A DNA stretch of 64,000 nt from Chryseobacterium vaccae. GTDB taxonomy: Bacteria; Bacteroidota; Bacteroidia; Flavobacteriales; Weeksellaceae. Of the stretch, positions 1 through 8,320 are shown piece by piece. The stretch lies in assembly GCF_009602705.1 (NCBI RefSeq), contig NZ_VSWH01000001.1, forward strand, positions 1,736,001 through 1,800,000, read 5' to 3'. Position 1 is the first letter of the stretch. Each line of letters starts with the position of its first letter. Under the pieces are notes generated by a model. It did no database searches and had not been told where the DNA came from. It worked only from the letters and a program-made list of their open reading frames with translations. Both the position numbers and the translations under genes were made by a program.

Positions 1-112
1 CTTCACGGTACACTTCCCGGATCATGTTTAAGCCTAAGGTTTCAGTGTAGAATTTTTTTGAATTTTCATAATCCGAACAGATTATGGCAATATGGTGAAT
101 CTTCATATTCAT
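1..112 (-). CDS. VOC (glyoxalase/bleomycin-resistance) family protein, partial
   Basis: Only the N-terminal 37 or so residues are present; the gene runs off the left edge of the window. The start MNMKIHHIAIICSDYENS followed by KKFYTETLGL is the typical first beta-alpha-beta unit of a VOC metal-binding domain of the glyoxalase I-like type. The His in IHHIAI is the usual first metal ligand. Two start codons are possible, at 112 and 106. The ATG at 112 overlaps the stop of a tiny upstream reading frame (TAATG), which suggests translational coupling. The substrate cannot be inferred from this fragment. Confidence 0.8.
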   Translation of the reverse strand, partial: MNMKIHHIAIICSDYENSKKFYTETLGLNMIREVYRE

Positions 113-189
113 TAGAATGTTTTAAATTTTTCTTTCAGGAGCTTTCCGTAAAGTTTTCTTAGTTTCCGGTCGACTTCCTGTGCTTTCAT
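112..189 (-). CDS. possible 25-residue coupled small ORF
   Basis: A short ATG frame encodes a very basic peptide beginning MKAQEVDRKLRKLYGKL. Its TAA shares an A with the ATG of the VOC gene, and the frame stays open upstream of the ATG towards the preceding gene. It could be a genuine small protein, a remnant of a longer gene, or chance. I do not recognise a family. Confidence 0.25.
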   Translation of the reverse strand: MKAQEVDRKLRKLYGKLLKEKFKTF

Positions 190-221
190 TGTCTTTCCTA
201 TTTTTGCGGATTTTACGGTGA

Positions 222-674
222 TTACCGTTCCTTTATTTCCTTGCAGCTATCTTTTCTTCTCGTATCAATAAGATATTGGATTTTCCAGCTGTTGTCCTTC
301 TGTTTTACGAGTTGAAAACTATTGGCTCCGCAATGAGTAAACTTTTCTCGGTAATAAAAGGAATATGGTGTAAATACGCTGGCCAGCATTCCATCTGAAT
401 GAATAGCTTCAATCTCAATTCTTTCATCAATACTTCCTTTTGGAATCTTTACAATGGATGAAATAAAATTTTTGATTTCTTCACTTTTTACCGTACCATC
501 CTTGGTGATCGTCTGAAGAACAGCAGTATCTGTAAAAGCAGACTGTATCAGGTCTGCATCTGCGTTCTTCATACCCAGAAATAAATTACGGATCGGTTTT
601 TCTATCTCCTGATTTTGGTTTTGTGCAAGACAGAACGTGCTCAGTACTAATGTTACAGCGGCCAGTTTACTCAT
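222..674 (-). CDS. secreted NTF2-like / putative lumazine-binding domain protein
   Basis: About 150 residues from the ATG at 674. This start is preferred over the one at 734 because it gives a clean signal peptide (MSKLAAVTLVLSTFCLAQ). The mature part has the SnoaL/NTF2-like pattern of a small cone-shaped domain: an initial helix (IEKPIRNLFLGMKNADADLI), then FTDTAVLQTI, then strands ending in a VKQKDNSWKIQYLIDTRR-like edge. Proteins of this type in Bacteroidota are usually annotated as nuclear transport factor 2 family. They are probably periplasmic and of unknown ligand. It lies upstream of the VOC gene on the same strand. Confidence 0.7.
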   Translation of the reverse strand: MSKLAAVTLVLSTFCLAQNQNQEIEKPIRNLFLGMKNADADLIQSAFTDTAVLQTITKDGTVKSEEIKNFISSIVKIPKGSIDERIEIEAIHSDGMLASVFTPYSFYYREKFTHCGANSFQLVKQKDNSWKIQYLIDTRRKDSCKEIKER

Positions 675-799
675 AATCGGTTTAATCTGATTCAATAAAA
701 GTAAAAAAATATTAGAGATTATTAAAATTAACAAAGTTTAAAATATAAAGAGGCTGAATTTATAATTAAATAATTTATTTTTATCTGTTATTTATTAAT

Positions 800-1882
800 A
801 TGTGGGGTATTTATTTATTTTTAACAGTGCTTCTGATATTGCTGACGCTGCTTCCCAAAATTCAGAATTCACACTGGGTATTCAGGGTTCCGGAATTTGG
901 TAAGATTCAGATCACCTATGTTATACTTATTACGTTTATTTTAGGTTTCGGACTGAAAGAGCCGCAGTATTTTTTATATTCACAGGGACTTTTGATCCTG
1001 ATGTTTGTTCATCATGGGGTTACTCTTATCAAATATACTCCGCTTTACCGTGTAAAAAAATACAGACAGCACAGCCTGCCTTCGGAGAAACTTCATTTTG
1101 TCTCTGCCAATGTTTATCAGTTCAATAAAGAATATGACCGGTTTATCAGACTTATTGAAAAATACCGCCCGGATGTTTTTCTTACGATGGAAAGTAACGG
1201 TGACTGGGAAAAAGCAATGAGGGTTCTCGAAAAAGATTATCCGTACCAGCATAAAGTAACGCTTGAAAATACTTACGGAATGCACTTCTACTCTAAAATT
1301 GAAATTAAAAATGCGCAGACCCATTATTTTGTTGCGGATGATATTCCGAGCATTGAAGCACATTTAGAAACTGAAGACGGATTTTCATTTGTATTTTTCG
1401 GAGTTCATCCACCGCCACCAAGCCCTACGGAAGAGGAAACCTCAAAAGAAAGAGACGGTGACCTTCTCAGTACGGCAAAAAGGGTGAAAAACCTTCATAA
1501 ACCCGTTATTGTTGTTGGGGATTTTAATAATGTAGCCTGGTCGAAGTCCTCTATCCTATTCAGAAAAACGAGCGGTTTAATCGATCCACGAATCGGACAT
1601 TCCTTCGTTTCTACTTTTCATGCCAGGTACCGTATGCTGAGATTTCCGATAGATTTGATGTTCCATAGCGAAGATATTTTTATAAAAGAATTGAAAACAC
1701 TGGAAAATTTCGGTTCAGATCATCTTCCGGTGTATTGCGAATTTTTCATTGATCATCATAATGACGAACAGGAGGAACTTGTAGAAGAAGCCACTTCCGA
1801 AGAAAAAGCAGAAGCGGAAGAAATGATACAGGAAGGAAAAAAAGAAGACGGAAACCGGGATGAAGTGGTAACGGAAGACTGA
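800..1882 (+). CDS. endonuclease/exonuclease/phosphatase (EEP) family membrane protein
   Basis: A 360-residue protein. Two or three hydrophobic segments fill residues 1-85, followed by an EEP-fold domain starting near residue 95 (KLHFVSANVYQFN). Diagnostic motifs are the N-terminal active-site strand, PDVFLTMESNGDW (metal-binding Glu), VHPPPPSP, VVGDFNNVAWS (Asp/Asn) and GSDHLPVYCEF (catalytic Asp-His). Known EEP members hydrolyse phosphodiesters in DNA, RNA, phospholipids or inositol phosphates; the substrate here is unknown. The last 40 residues are an acidic Glu-rich tail, probably disordered. It faces the NTF2-like gene divergently. Confidence 0.88.
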   Translation: MWGIYLFLTVLLILLTLLPKIQNSHWVFRVPEFGKIQITYVILITFILGFGLKEPQYFLYSQGLLILMFVHHGVTLIKYTPLYRVKKYRQHSLPSEKLHFVSANVYQFNKEYDRFIRLIEKYRPDVFLTMESNGDWEKAMRVLEKDYPYQHKVTLENTYGMHFYSKIEIKNAQTHYFVADDIPSIEAHLETEDGFSFVFFGVHPPPPSPTEEETSKERDGDLLSTAKRVKNLHKPVIVVGDFNNVAWSKSSILFRKTSGLIDPRIGHSFVSTFHARYRMLRFPIDLMFHSEDIFIKELKTLENFGSDHLPVYCEFFIDHHNDEQEELVEEATSEEKAEAEEMIQEGKKEDGNRDEVVTED

Positions 1883-1970
1883 TCTGTAATCCTGGTAAAA
1901 AATACAGAATATTTCTTCGGATAATCATGAATAATTTTTGTATAATCGTGCTGAAATTAATAGCCGACGT

Positions 1971-2678
1971 ATGAATCTTATAGACAATTTAAAATCAAAT
2001 GCTTTTATAGAATTTGCTAAAGAGCATTCTACCCTCATTATTGCTATTCCTTACATTATCGGAGGTCTGCGCCAGTTATTCAGGCTTCTTAGCATTTCAT
2101 TTGATCTGATTATTTTCTTCTCTTTTACCCAGCTTTTAATAGACGGGATCATCACGATTCTTAAAATGGTTGTATTATTATCCTATGTACAGCTCTATAA
2201 GTCCTTTTTAGATAAAAAAACCAACTCCGGCGAGCTAAAAGCCCTGAAGCAATATAGTATTATCTTAGGCTGCTTATTTGCTGGAGTCGTTGGAACTGTC
2301 ATCTATTTTAAAACGGTTGTCGGAAATCTTCCTTATGCCCCTGTATTCCAGTTCTCCGTATTTCTTTTGTTAATTCTGCTGTCTATTAATCTTGTTATTT
2401 CATTAAAAGGCAGCCCTTATAAAGGCGCGGGATATTCTATGATCTTTGTCTTTCTGGTATTTATTCCAATGCCTGTTTCCTCAACGAATCATATTGACAA
2501 TATAGACACTTTATCCAACAGTCTGAAGACGGAATATAAAGATGCCAAAATAGTATATTATAATGATCAGTATTTGTTTTATAAAATCAATCCTAAAGAT
2601 TCAGCAGATAAAATTTTAGTCGTGAAAATTGATAAATTATTTGATGATGTGATATATAACGGGCAGAAAGAAAAGTAA
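1971..2678 (+). CDS. multi-pass membrane protein of unknown function
   Basis: About 235 residues from the ATG at 1971 (MNLIDNLKSNAFIEFAKEHS). An in-frame TTG at 1938 would add 11 residues but is less likely. There are about five hydrophobic segments between residues 18 and 175, with a lysine-rich loop (SFLDKKTNSGELKALKQ), and a roughly 60-residue hydrophilic C-terminal tail. I recognise no catalytic motif or named family. The gene follows the EEP protein in the same direction with an 88 nt gap, and is closed by a strong bidirectional terminator. Confidence 0.7.
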   Translation: MNLIDNLKSNAFIEFAKEHSTLIIAIPYIIGGLRQLFRLLSISFDLIIFFSFTQLLIDGIITILKMVVLLSYVQLYKSFLDKKTNSGELKALKQYSIILGCLFAGVVGTVIYFKTVVGNLPYAPVFQFSVFLLLILLSINLVISLKGSPYKGAGYSMIFVFLVFIPMPVSSTNHIDNIDTLSNSLKTEYKDAKIVYYNDQYLFYKINPKDSADKILVVKIDKLFDDVIYNGQKEK

Positions 2679-2716
2679 TATTTTTCAGTTTATTATAGCT
2701 GGTCCTCATAAAAAAA

Positions 2717-2750
2717 GCCGTTTCACAAATGATGAAACGGCCTTTTAATT
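2717..2750. terminator. bidirectional Rho-independent terminator
   Basis: GCCGTTTCA / TGAAACGGC stem with a 7 nt loop, flanked by an A-run on the left and CCTTTTAATTTT on the right. It separates two convergent genes, the membrane protein and purA, and could serve both. Confidence 0.85.
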
Positions 2751-2765
2751 TTATATAAATTATTT

Positions 2766-4052
2766 TTAGAATAATTCTTTTCTGATGATATTCTGACTTC
2801 TTTCAGGACCTACAGAAACAAGATATACGTTGATTCCTAAGTATTTCTCGATAAATTCAATGTATTTCTGAGCATTATCAGGAAGTTCATCGTAGCTTCT
2901 TGCTTTCGTAATATCTTCATTCCAACCCGGAAGTTCTTCATAAATTGCTTCGTAATCGTACAATTTTGTAGTAGAAGAAGTGAAATAATCGATAATTTTT
3001 CCGTCCTCTGTTTTGTAGTGCGTAGCGATTTTCAGAGTTTCAATTCCGGTAAGAACATCAAGTTTAGTGATCACAAGATTGTTAATCCCGTTAATCATAC
3101 AAGCGTGCTTTAAAGAAACAAGGTCTAACCATCCTGTTCTTCTTGGTCTTCCGGTTGTAGCCCCAAATTCACCACCAATCTGTCTGATCTTTTCTCCCAG
3201 TTCATTATCCAATTCAGTAGGGAAAGGTCCGTTTCCTACTCTTGTACAGTAAGCTTTTGCTACCCCGATCAGGTTCTGAAGTGATGTAGGAGGAACTCCT
3301 GCTCCTGTACAAACCCCTCCTGTAGATGGAGAAGATGAAGTAACATATGGATACGTTCCGAAATCAATATCAAGCATTAACGCCTGAGCTCCTTCAAACA
3401 ATACATTTTTCCCTTCTTGGATTGCCTCATTCAGTTCCAGTTCCGTATCAACGATTCTGTCCTGAAGCTGTTTTCCGATCTCCAGAAATTCGTTGTAGAT
3501 CTCTTCAACATCCAATACAGGTTTTCCGTAATATTTTTCAAAAAGAGAATTCTTAACTTTTAAGTTTTTCTCAATTTTTTCTCTTAAAATCTCTGGATTC
3601 AAAAGGTCAACCATTCTGATTCCAACTCTTGCTATTTTATCTTCGTAGCAAGGTCCGATTCCTTTTTTAGTTGTTCCGATCTGAGTTCCGCCATGTTCCT
3701 CTTCACGGTACGTGTCCAAAAGAATATGGTAAGGCATGATGACATGCGCTCTTCTGCTGATAAAAATGTGGTCAGTTCTCAAACCTTTGCTTTCGATCTG
3801 GCCAACTTCTTTAATAAAAGATTTAGGGTTTACCACTACTCCGTTCGCAATGATACACTTCCCCTTGCACTGCAGTACCCCCGAAGGAAGAAGGTGCAGA
3901 ACAAATTTCTCTTCACCCACATAAACCGTGTGACCTGCGTTGTCTCCTCCCTGGAAACGAACTACATAATCCGATTTAGCCGATAAAACATCTGTGATTT
4001 TTCCTTTACCTTCATCTCCGTACTGAAGACCTACAACTACGTAAGTTGACAT
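2766..4052 (-). CDS. purA: adenylosuccinate synthetase
   Basis: At 428 residues this is the usual length. It catalyses GTP-dependent ligation of IMP and aspartate to adenylosuccinate, the first committed step from IMP to AMP, in the cytosol. The N-terminus has the P-loop-like GLQYGDEGKGK with the catalytic Asp, then QGGDNAGHTV with the catalytic His. Further family signatures are GTTKKGIGPCYEDK, FEGAQALMLDIDFGTYPYVTSSS and TGRPRRTGWLDL. It is a single gene with its own promoter; no other purine genes are nearby. Confidence 0.97.
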   Translation of the reverse strand: MSTYVVVGLQYGDEGKGKITDVLSAKSDYVVRFQGGDNAGHTVYVGEEKFVLHLLPSGVLQCKGKCIIANGVVVNPKSFIKEVGQIESKGLRTDHIFISRRAHVIMPYHILLDTYREEEHGGTQIGTTKKGIGPCYEDKIARVGIRMVDLLNPEILREKIEKNLKVKNSLFEKYYGKPVLDVEEIYNEFLEIGKQLQDRIVDTELELNEAIQEGKNVLFEGAQALMLDIDFGTYPYVTSSSPSTGGVCTGAGVPPTSLQNLIGVAKAYCTRVGNGPFPTELDNELGEKIRQIGGEFGATTGRPRRTGWLDLVSLKHACMINGINNLVITKLDVLTGIETLKIATHYKTEDGKIIDYFTSSTTKLYDYEAIYEELPGWNEDITKARSYDELPDNAQKYIEFIEKYLGINVYLVSVGPERSQNIIRKELF

Positions 4053-4078
4053 ATTTTACTTTTGTTTTTAGATTCATG

Positions 4079-4086
4079 CAAAATTA
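4079..4086 (-). promoter_or_regulatory. -7 box of the purA promoter
   Basis: On the minus strand the sequence reads TAATTTTG, an exact match to the Bacteroidota TAnnTTTG -7 element, 27 nt upstream of the purA ATG. No clear TTTG -33 element was seen. Confidence 0.55.
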
Positions 4087-4198
4087 CTCTGAAAAAATAG
4101 GGTGAGCAAATTATGAGGGAAATTTATTTTTGAGCGGGGTGGAAATCATATGGTTAAAATTTTCAAATTCAAGTTAATATTATCATCTTATATTTATT

Positions 4199-4206
4199 TA
4201 TATTTG
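4199..4206 (+). promoter_or_regulatory. -7 box in front of the Septu-like pair
   Basis: TATATTTG matches TAnnTTTG exactly and lies 25 nt before the ATG of the ATPase gene. The two-gene defence unit therefore probably has its own promoter. The rest of the 180 nt spacer back to purA is AT-rich, with no other signal that I can see. Confidence 0.55.
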
Positions 4207-4231
4207 ATCTTTACACGTATTTTACTAAACC

Positions 4232-5476
4232 ATGATAGAAAATTACATTACTAATATTTTTGTTAAAGAATCTATAAATATAAGAGATTTCAATATTCCC
4301 CTTTCAGAAAACAAGAGACAACATCTTATACTAACAGGAAAGAATGGTAGTGGAAAGACAAGCTTATTATTAGAGATAAAAAAATACATTACCCTAATAG
4401 ATGATGGCCAATTTATGCGTTTAATAAATGATAAAGACCATTATAAACACTTAAAAGAACAACTTGCTGATCCGAACTTCAACGATAGCACTCTTCTTAC
4501 CCATAGAGCTGTAAATAACTATGAAATATTACAAAAATTAGCTGGTGGAACAGAAATTAATTTTTCAGGAACAACAAAAGATTTAATTACCAAATCTGAG
4601 AGCGGTAATTTTATTTTAGCATTTTTTGACTCTAAAAGACATACTCGATTAAATATACCTACAGGAATTAATAAAGTTGAACTTAATAAAAAATACTCAA
4701 TAACCGAGCAAGTAAATCTAAATTTCATTCAATTTATAGTAAATCTAAAAGCTGATCGCTCATTTGCAAGAGATGATAATGAATTAGATACGGTTGAAAA
4801 AATTGACAAATGGTTTAATGACTTAGAAAATAGATTAAAATTAATATTTGATGCTGAAAATTTAGAGCTGAGATTTGACAGAAAAACTTATAATTTTGAT
4901 ATTATTATCAATAATCTCGAACCCTTTAATTTTAATACTTTATCTGATGGATATTCTTCTATAATAAGTATAGTTACCGAGCTACTTTTAAGAATGGAAG
5001 CTCATCAGGCTAAATTTTATGATTTAGAAGGTATAGTTATAATTGATGAAATTGAAACACATTTACATGTTGATTTACAGAAGAAAATTTTTCCATTTTT
5101 AACTGATTTTTTTCCAAAAATACAATTTATTGTTACAACACATTCACCATTTGTACTGTCTTCTATTTCAAATGCTACAATCTGTGATTTAGAAACAAGA
5201 ATCATAACAACAGATTTATCAAGCTATTCGTATGACACATTAATTGAGAGTTATTTTGGAATAGATAAATATTCCGAAGAAGTTAAACAAAAAGTACTTG
5301 ATTTTGAAAATCTAATTTTAAAAGAAGAGTTATCTTTTTCTGAAGAACATCACTTAAAAGAACTTAAAAGCTATTTTGATCATTCACCTAAATATCTTTC
5401 AAATGAGCTAAGAGTTAAATTACAAGAAATTGAATTAAATGCAATTTTAAAAAATAAAAAACGTAAATCTGAATAA
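4232..5476 (+). CDS. AAA ATPase, PtuA-like (Septu defence system)
   Basis: A 414-residue ABC/SMC-like ATPase of the AAA_21/OLD type. Walker A is GKNGSGKT at residues 36-43. Walker B is IVIIDEIETHLH near residues 267-277, followed by the H-loop region IVTTHSPFVLSS near residue 300. NTLSDGYSS near residue 235 resembles the ABC signature. The next gene, 8 nt downstream, encodes an HNH nuclease, so the pair has the PtuA + PtuB architecture of Septu, an anti-phage defence system. In known Septu complexes PtuA assembles with PtuB and controls its nuclease. The reading frame is visibly AT-richer than purA and the lipase gene on either side, which suggests horizontal acquisition. Other ATPase/HNH pairs are possible. 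Confidence 0.8.
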   Translation: MIENYITNIFVKESINIRDFNIPLSENKRQHLILTGKNGSGKTSLLLEIKKYITLIDDGQFMRLINDKDHYKHLKEQLADPNFNDSTLLTHRAVNNYEILQKLAGGTEINFSGTTKDLITKSESGNFILAFFDSKRHTRLNIPTGINKVELNKKYSITEQVNLNFIQFIVNLKADRSFARDDNELDTVEKIDKWFNDLENRLKLIFDAENLELRFDRKTYNFDIIINNLEPFNFNTLSDGYSSIISIVTELLLRMEAHQAKFYDLEGIVIIDEIETHLHVDLQKKIFPFLTDFFPKIQFIVTTHSPFVLSSISNATICDLETRIITTDLSSYSYDTLIESYFGIDKYSEEVKQKVLDFENLILKEELSFSEEHHLKELKSYFDHSPKYLSNELRVKLQEIELNAILKNKKRKSE

Positions 5477-5484
5477 TTAAGATT

Positions 5485-6153
5485 ATGATATATTTTGAAA
5501 AATCACAGCCAGCCCCCGAATGTCTAAATATTGAAAAAAATAAAGCTAGTGGTGACTATAAATGTGGAGATGTATTGAACAGAATTAAAAAAGATTTTTT
5601 TAACAAATGTTACATTTGTGGATATAAAGAGCCAACAACAATAAATGTAGAACATTTTAGGCCACATAAAGGAAATACAGAATTAAAATTCAAATGGGAA
5701 AATCTTTTTTGGTCCTGTGGACATTGTAATAATATCAAGCTTGATAATTATGATAATATTATTGACTGCACAGATATAAATGAAAATATTGAAGATCGTA
5801 TAAAAATAACTATGAAACCTTATCCAAAAGAGTTTGTTGTTATAGAAGCTTTAGATACTAATTCCTCTACATTGTCTACCACAGCTTTACTCGAAGCTGT
5901 TTTTAATGGTACAACACAACTAAAAACAATTGAAGCTGGTAATTTAAGAAATAAAATTCTAGAAGAAATTGGAGATTTCCAAAAATATTTAATAAATTAT
6001 TATTCTGATGGACTCATTGAAGATGAAAAGAACTTTTTGTTATTACACATAAAGAAACATCTCAGAAAGTCTTCTAATTTCACATCCTTTAAAAGAGCAA
6101 TTGTAAGAGAAAATAAAATTTTAAAAGAGGATTTTGAACAATATTTTGATTAA
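5485..6153 (+). CDS. HNH endonuclease, PtuB-like (Septu defence system)
   Basis: A 222-residue protein with a zinc-supported HNH core: CYIC (Cys42, Cys45), the catalytic VEHFRPHKG (His57) and WSCGHCNNIK (Cys78, Cys81). The layout fits the TIGR02646-like HNH family used as PtuB in Septu and in retron Ec78. No reverse transcriptase or msr/msd RNA is nearby, so a retron is unlikely. It starts 8 nt after the ATPase stop and is surely co-transcribed with it. It shares the same AT-rich composition. The predicted role is DNA degradation or nicking after phage sensing by the ATPase partner. Confidence 0.82.
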   Translation: MIYFEKSQPAPECLNIEKNKASGDYKCGDVLNRIKKDFFNKCYICGYKEPTTINVEHFRPHKGNTELKFKWENLFWSCGHCNNIKLDNYDNIIDCTDINENIEDRIKITMKPYPKEFVVIEALDTNSSTLSTTALLEAVFNGTTQLKTIEAGNLRNKILEEIGDFQKYLINYYSDGLIEDEKNFLLLHIKKHLRKSSNFTSFKRAIVRENKILKEDFEQYFD

Positions 6154-6188
6154 TAACTTTAGTTGATTCCAAGTAAAAAATATTTGCA

Positions 6189-7121
6189 ATGAATTTTCAA
6201 AAATCAGCATTTCTACCTTCCAGAATTAGTAATGAACCTCAACTCTTCCACACCCTCTTCACTCCGGAAGCTATTCCCGTTAAAGCCACCTTTCTCATCA
6301 TTCATGGTATGCAGGAGCACAGCGGAAGATATGCTGAAATAGCAACTTATTTTGCAGACCGCGGATTTGCTGTACTCACCTATGATCATTTGGGACACGG
6401 CAGATCAGTAAAGGACAAAATGGACATTGGATTTTTCCAGCTTAACGGACCGGATGAACGGCTGATTGATGATGCAGAAACAATGGCAGATTACCTTCAT
6501 CAGCAATACCCGGATATTCCGCATTTTGTTTTAGGCCATTCCATGGGTTCATTTGTAACGAGATGTCTTCTTCAAAGGGCAAGCAATAAATTTACAGGAG
6601 CTGTGATCACCGGAACCGGAGGCCCTTTGGCAGGAATCAGCTTAATAAAGGGGTATCTGTCGTTAGCCAACAAAATAGCCCCTCATCATCCAACTTATCT
6701 CAACACTCTCTTCAGTAAGGTTAATAACAGTCATTTTAAGAAAGATAAAGATTTCAGTGATACAAGCTGGCTCAGTTTGAATCCGGCCAACAGAAAAGCA
6801 TTTACAGAAGATGAACTCTGCGGAATTCCTTTTACCAACAATGCGTTCTATGCCCTGTTCAGCATTTACAAAAAAGCCACGGCAAGACATTGGGCAGATT
6901 CCATTTCCAAATCCTTTCCTCTTTTACTGATCAGCGGACAGAACGACCCAATCGGAGATTTTGGAAAAGGAGTGATGAAAACCGTTAATAACCTGAAACG
7001 GGACGGATTTACCCATATCGACTACAAGCTTTACCCGGAAATGCGCCATGAAATCCTGAATGAAGAGATCAAAGAAAAAGTTTTTCAGGAGATTTATGAA
7101 TGGTTTCTGACATATTTATAG
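6189..7121 (+). CDS. alpha/beta hydrolase, lysophospholipase / monoacylglycerol lipase type
   Basis: A 310-residue serine hydrolase of the Hydrolase_4 (PldB/MGL) group. It shows IIHGMQEHSGRY (oxyanion region), YDHLGHGRS, the nucleophile elbow GHSMGS (Ser118), the acid in SGQNDPIGDFG (near residue 252) and the catalytic His in YPEMRHEIL (near residue 285). No signal peptide is evident, so it is probably cytoplasmic. The likely role is hydrolysis of monoacylglycerols or lysophospholipids. Its composition returns to the genome average straight after the AT-rich defence pair. Confidence 0.9.
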   Translation: MNFQKSAFLPSRISNEPQLFHTLFTPEAIPVKATFLIIHGMQEHSGRYAEIATYFADRGFAVLTYDHLGHGRSVKDKMDIGFFQLNGPDERLIDDAETMADYLHQQYPDIPHFVLGHSMGSFVTRCLLQRASNKFTGAVITGTGGPLAGISLIKGYLSLANKIAPHHPTYLNTLFSKVNNSHFKKDKDFSDTSWLSLNPANRKAFTEDELCGIPFTNNAFYALFSIYKKATARHWADSISKSFPLLLISGQNDPIGDFGKGVMKTVNNLKRDGFTHIDYKLYPEMRHEILNEEIKEKVFQEIYEWFLTYL

Positions 7122-7615
7122 TTTTCAGGCTCGAAAATTGAGCAAATAACGTATTTTTTGTAGAAGTTTTGGCTAAAGCCAGAGAATTGGATTTTTATTA
7201 TTAGGCGGACTAAAGTCCTATTGAATAAATTCTGCGGAATGGAAAATGTTTATCTATTTTTTCGCTCGCAGATTTCGCTGATGACGCAGATTTTTCAAGT
7301 ACAAAAATTCGAGAAAGCTGTAGAATTTGTAAAAAATTTAAGTTGTATTGATAGGACTCCCTACATTTTTTGAAACGCAAAGATTTCTATGTTAATACCG
7401 CGGATTTTAGAAAGCAAAGGACAGGATCAACGAAGTTGATCCGATGAAGCTGATGGCTAGCCTTCGGCCTGTTTTTGATTCTTAAAATAATAGGTTACAA
7501 CCCAAAAATTGCTGAAAATCTTTGATTTTCTAGCGCCTTAAAAACAGTACAATGGCTAAAACCCTTGCGACGTTGCGTTAAACCAACAAAAAACCTAAGC
7601 TATCCTGGACAACTA
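7122..7615. repeat. 494 nt intergenic region with dispersed palindromic repeat, copy 1
   Basis: No convincing gene is present. Positions 7161-7232 hold a repeat with two small hairpins, GGCTAAAGCC and GGACTAAAGTCC, ending in TTGAATAAATTCT. From about 7255 to 7300 follows TTTTTTCGCTCGCAGATTT and related GCAGATTT words. The same unit occurs in opposite orientation at 11700-11865, and a diverged relative lies at 55447-55575. The rest (7370-7615) is AT-rich intergenic sequence of the kind common between flavobacterial genes. Confidence 0.75.
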
Positions 7616-8320
7616 TCACATCCCATTACTCTCAATCCAGTCAGAAAAAGGTTTCCGGTAGGTCTCTCCTACAGTTACAAAATCCAGGTTCCTCATCTGA
7701 ATCCTGTTTCCTTCAATAACCTTGATTTTATCTGTAGCAATAATATAAGACCTGTGAATCCTCATAAAACAATTTTCCGGCAGTTTTTCCAGAATATCTT
7801 TCATATTTTCCAGCATCATCACTTTATCATTGACCGTGTGGATCCGGATATAATCTTTCAGACCTTCAATATAAACTATCTCTTCAAAAGCTATTTTATA
7901 GTATTTACGATCAGCTCTGACCAACAGATATTCTGTCTGAGGACTGGGCGCAAAAGCCTGCTGCCACTGGATAAACTTTTCTACACTCTGATAAAAACGG
8001 TTAAATACAATCGGTTTCAGTAAAAAATCAACAACATGAAAGTCAAAAGCTTCCAGGGCATATTCCGCATAGGCGGTGGTTACGATGAAATTGTGATTTT
8101 TATTGAACATTTTCATCATTTCGATTCCTGTAAGTTCCGGCATCTGGATATCGATAAAAATAAGGTCTATACTTTCCGATCTAAGGATTTTCATCACTTC
8201 ATACACATCGCTTCCGGCGTAGATTACGTTGAGAACCCCGGCTTTCAATGCATAATCGTTCAAAAGCCTTACAGCAAAAGGTTCGTCGTCCAGGATAATA
8301 CAATTGATTTTCTGTTTCAT
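7616..8320 (-). CDS. LytTR-family response regulator
   Basis: A 234-residue protein. An N-terminal receiver domain has the acidic pocket LDDEP (residues 10-14) and phospho-acceptor Asp57 in IFIDIQMPELTG. A C-terminal LytTR DNA-binding domain (about 130-234) has YIEGLKDYIRIHT and FMRIHRSYII. It overlaps the histidine kinase gene by 4 nt (ATGA), so the two are one transcription unit. The obvious candidate target is the outer-membrane receptor gene transcribed divergently from the kinase. Confidence 0.93.
   Translation of the reverse strand: MKQKINCIILDDEPFAVRLLNDYALKAGVLNVIYAGSDVYEVMKILRSESIDLIFIDIQMPELTGIEMMKMFNKNHNFIVTTAYAEYALEAFDFHVVDFLLKPIVFNRFYQSVEKFIQWQQAFAPSPQTEYLLVRADRKYYKIAFEEIVYIEGLKDYIRIHTVNDKVMMLENMKDILEKLPENCFMRIHRSYIIATDKIKVIEGNRIQMRNLDFVTVGETYRKPFSDWIESNGM

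Noticed and set aside
1938..1970. TTG start for the membrane protein
   Set aside because: It would add 11 polar residues before a normal ATG start and lacks support; the ATG at 1971 was used.
4232..6153. Retron with PtuA/PtuB-type effector
   Set aside because: No reverse transcriptase or folded msr/msd RNA lies next to the pair; the 180 nt upstream spacer is only AT-rich.
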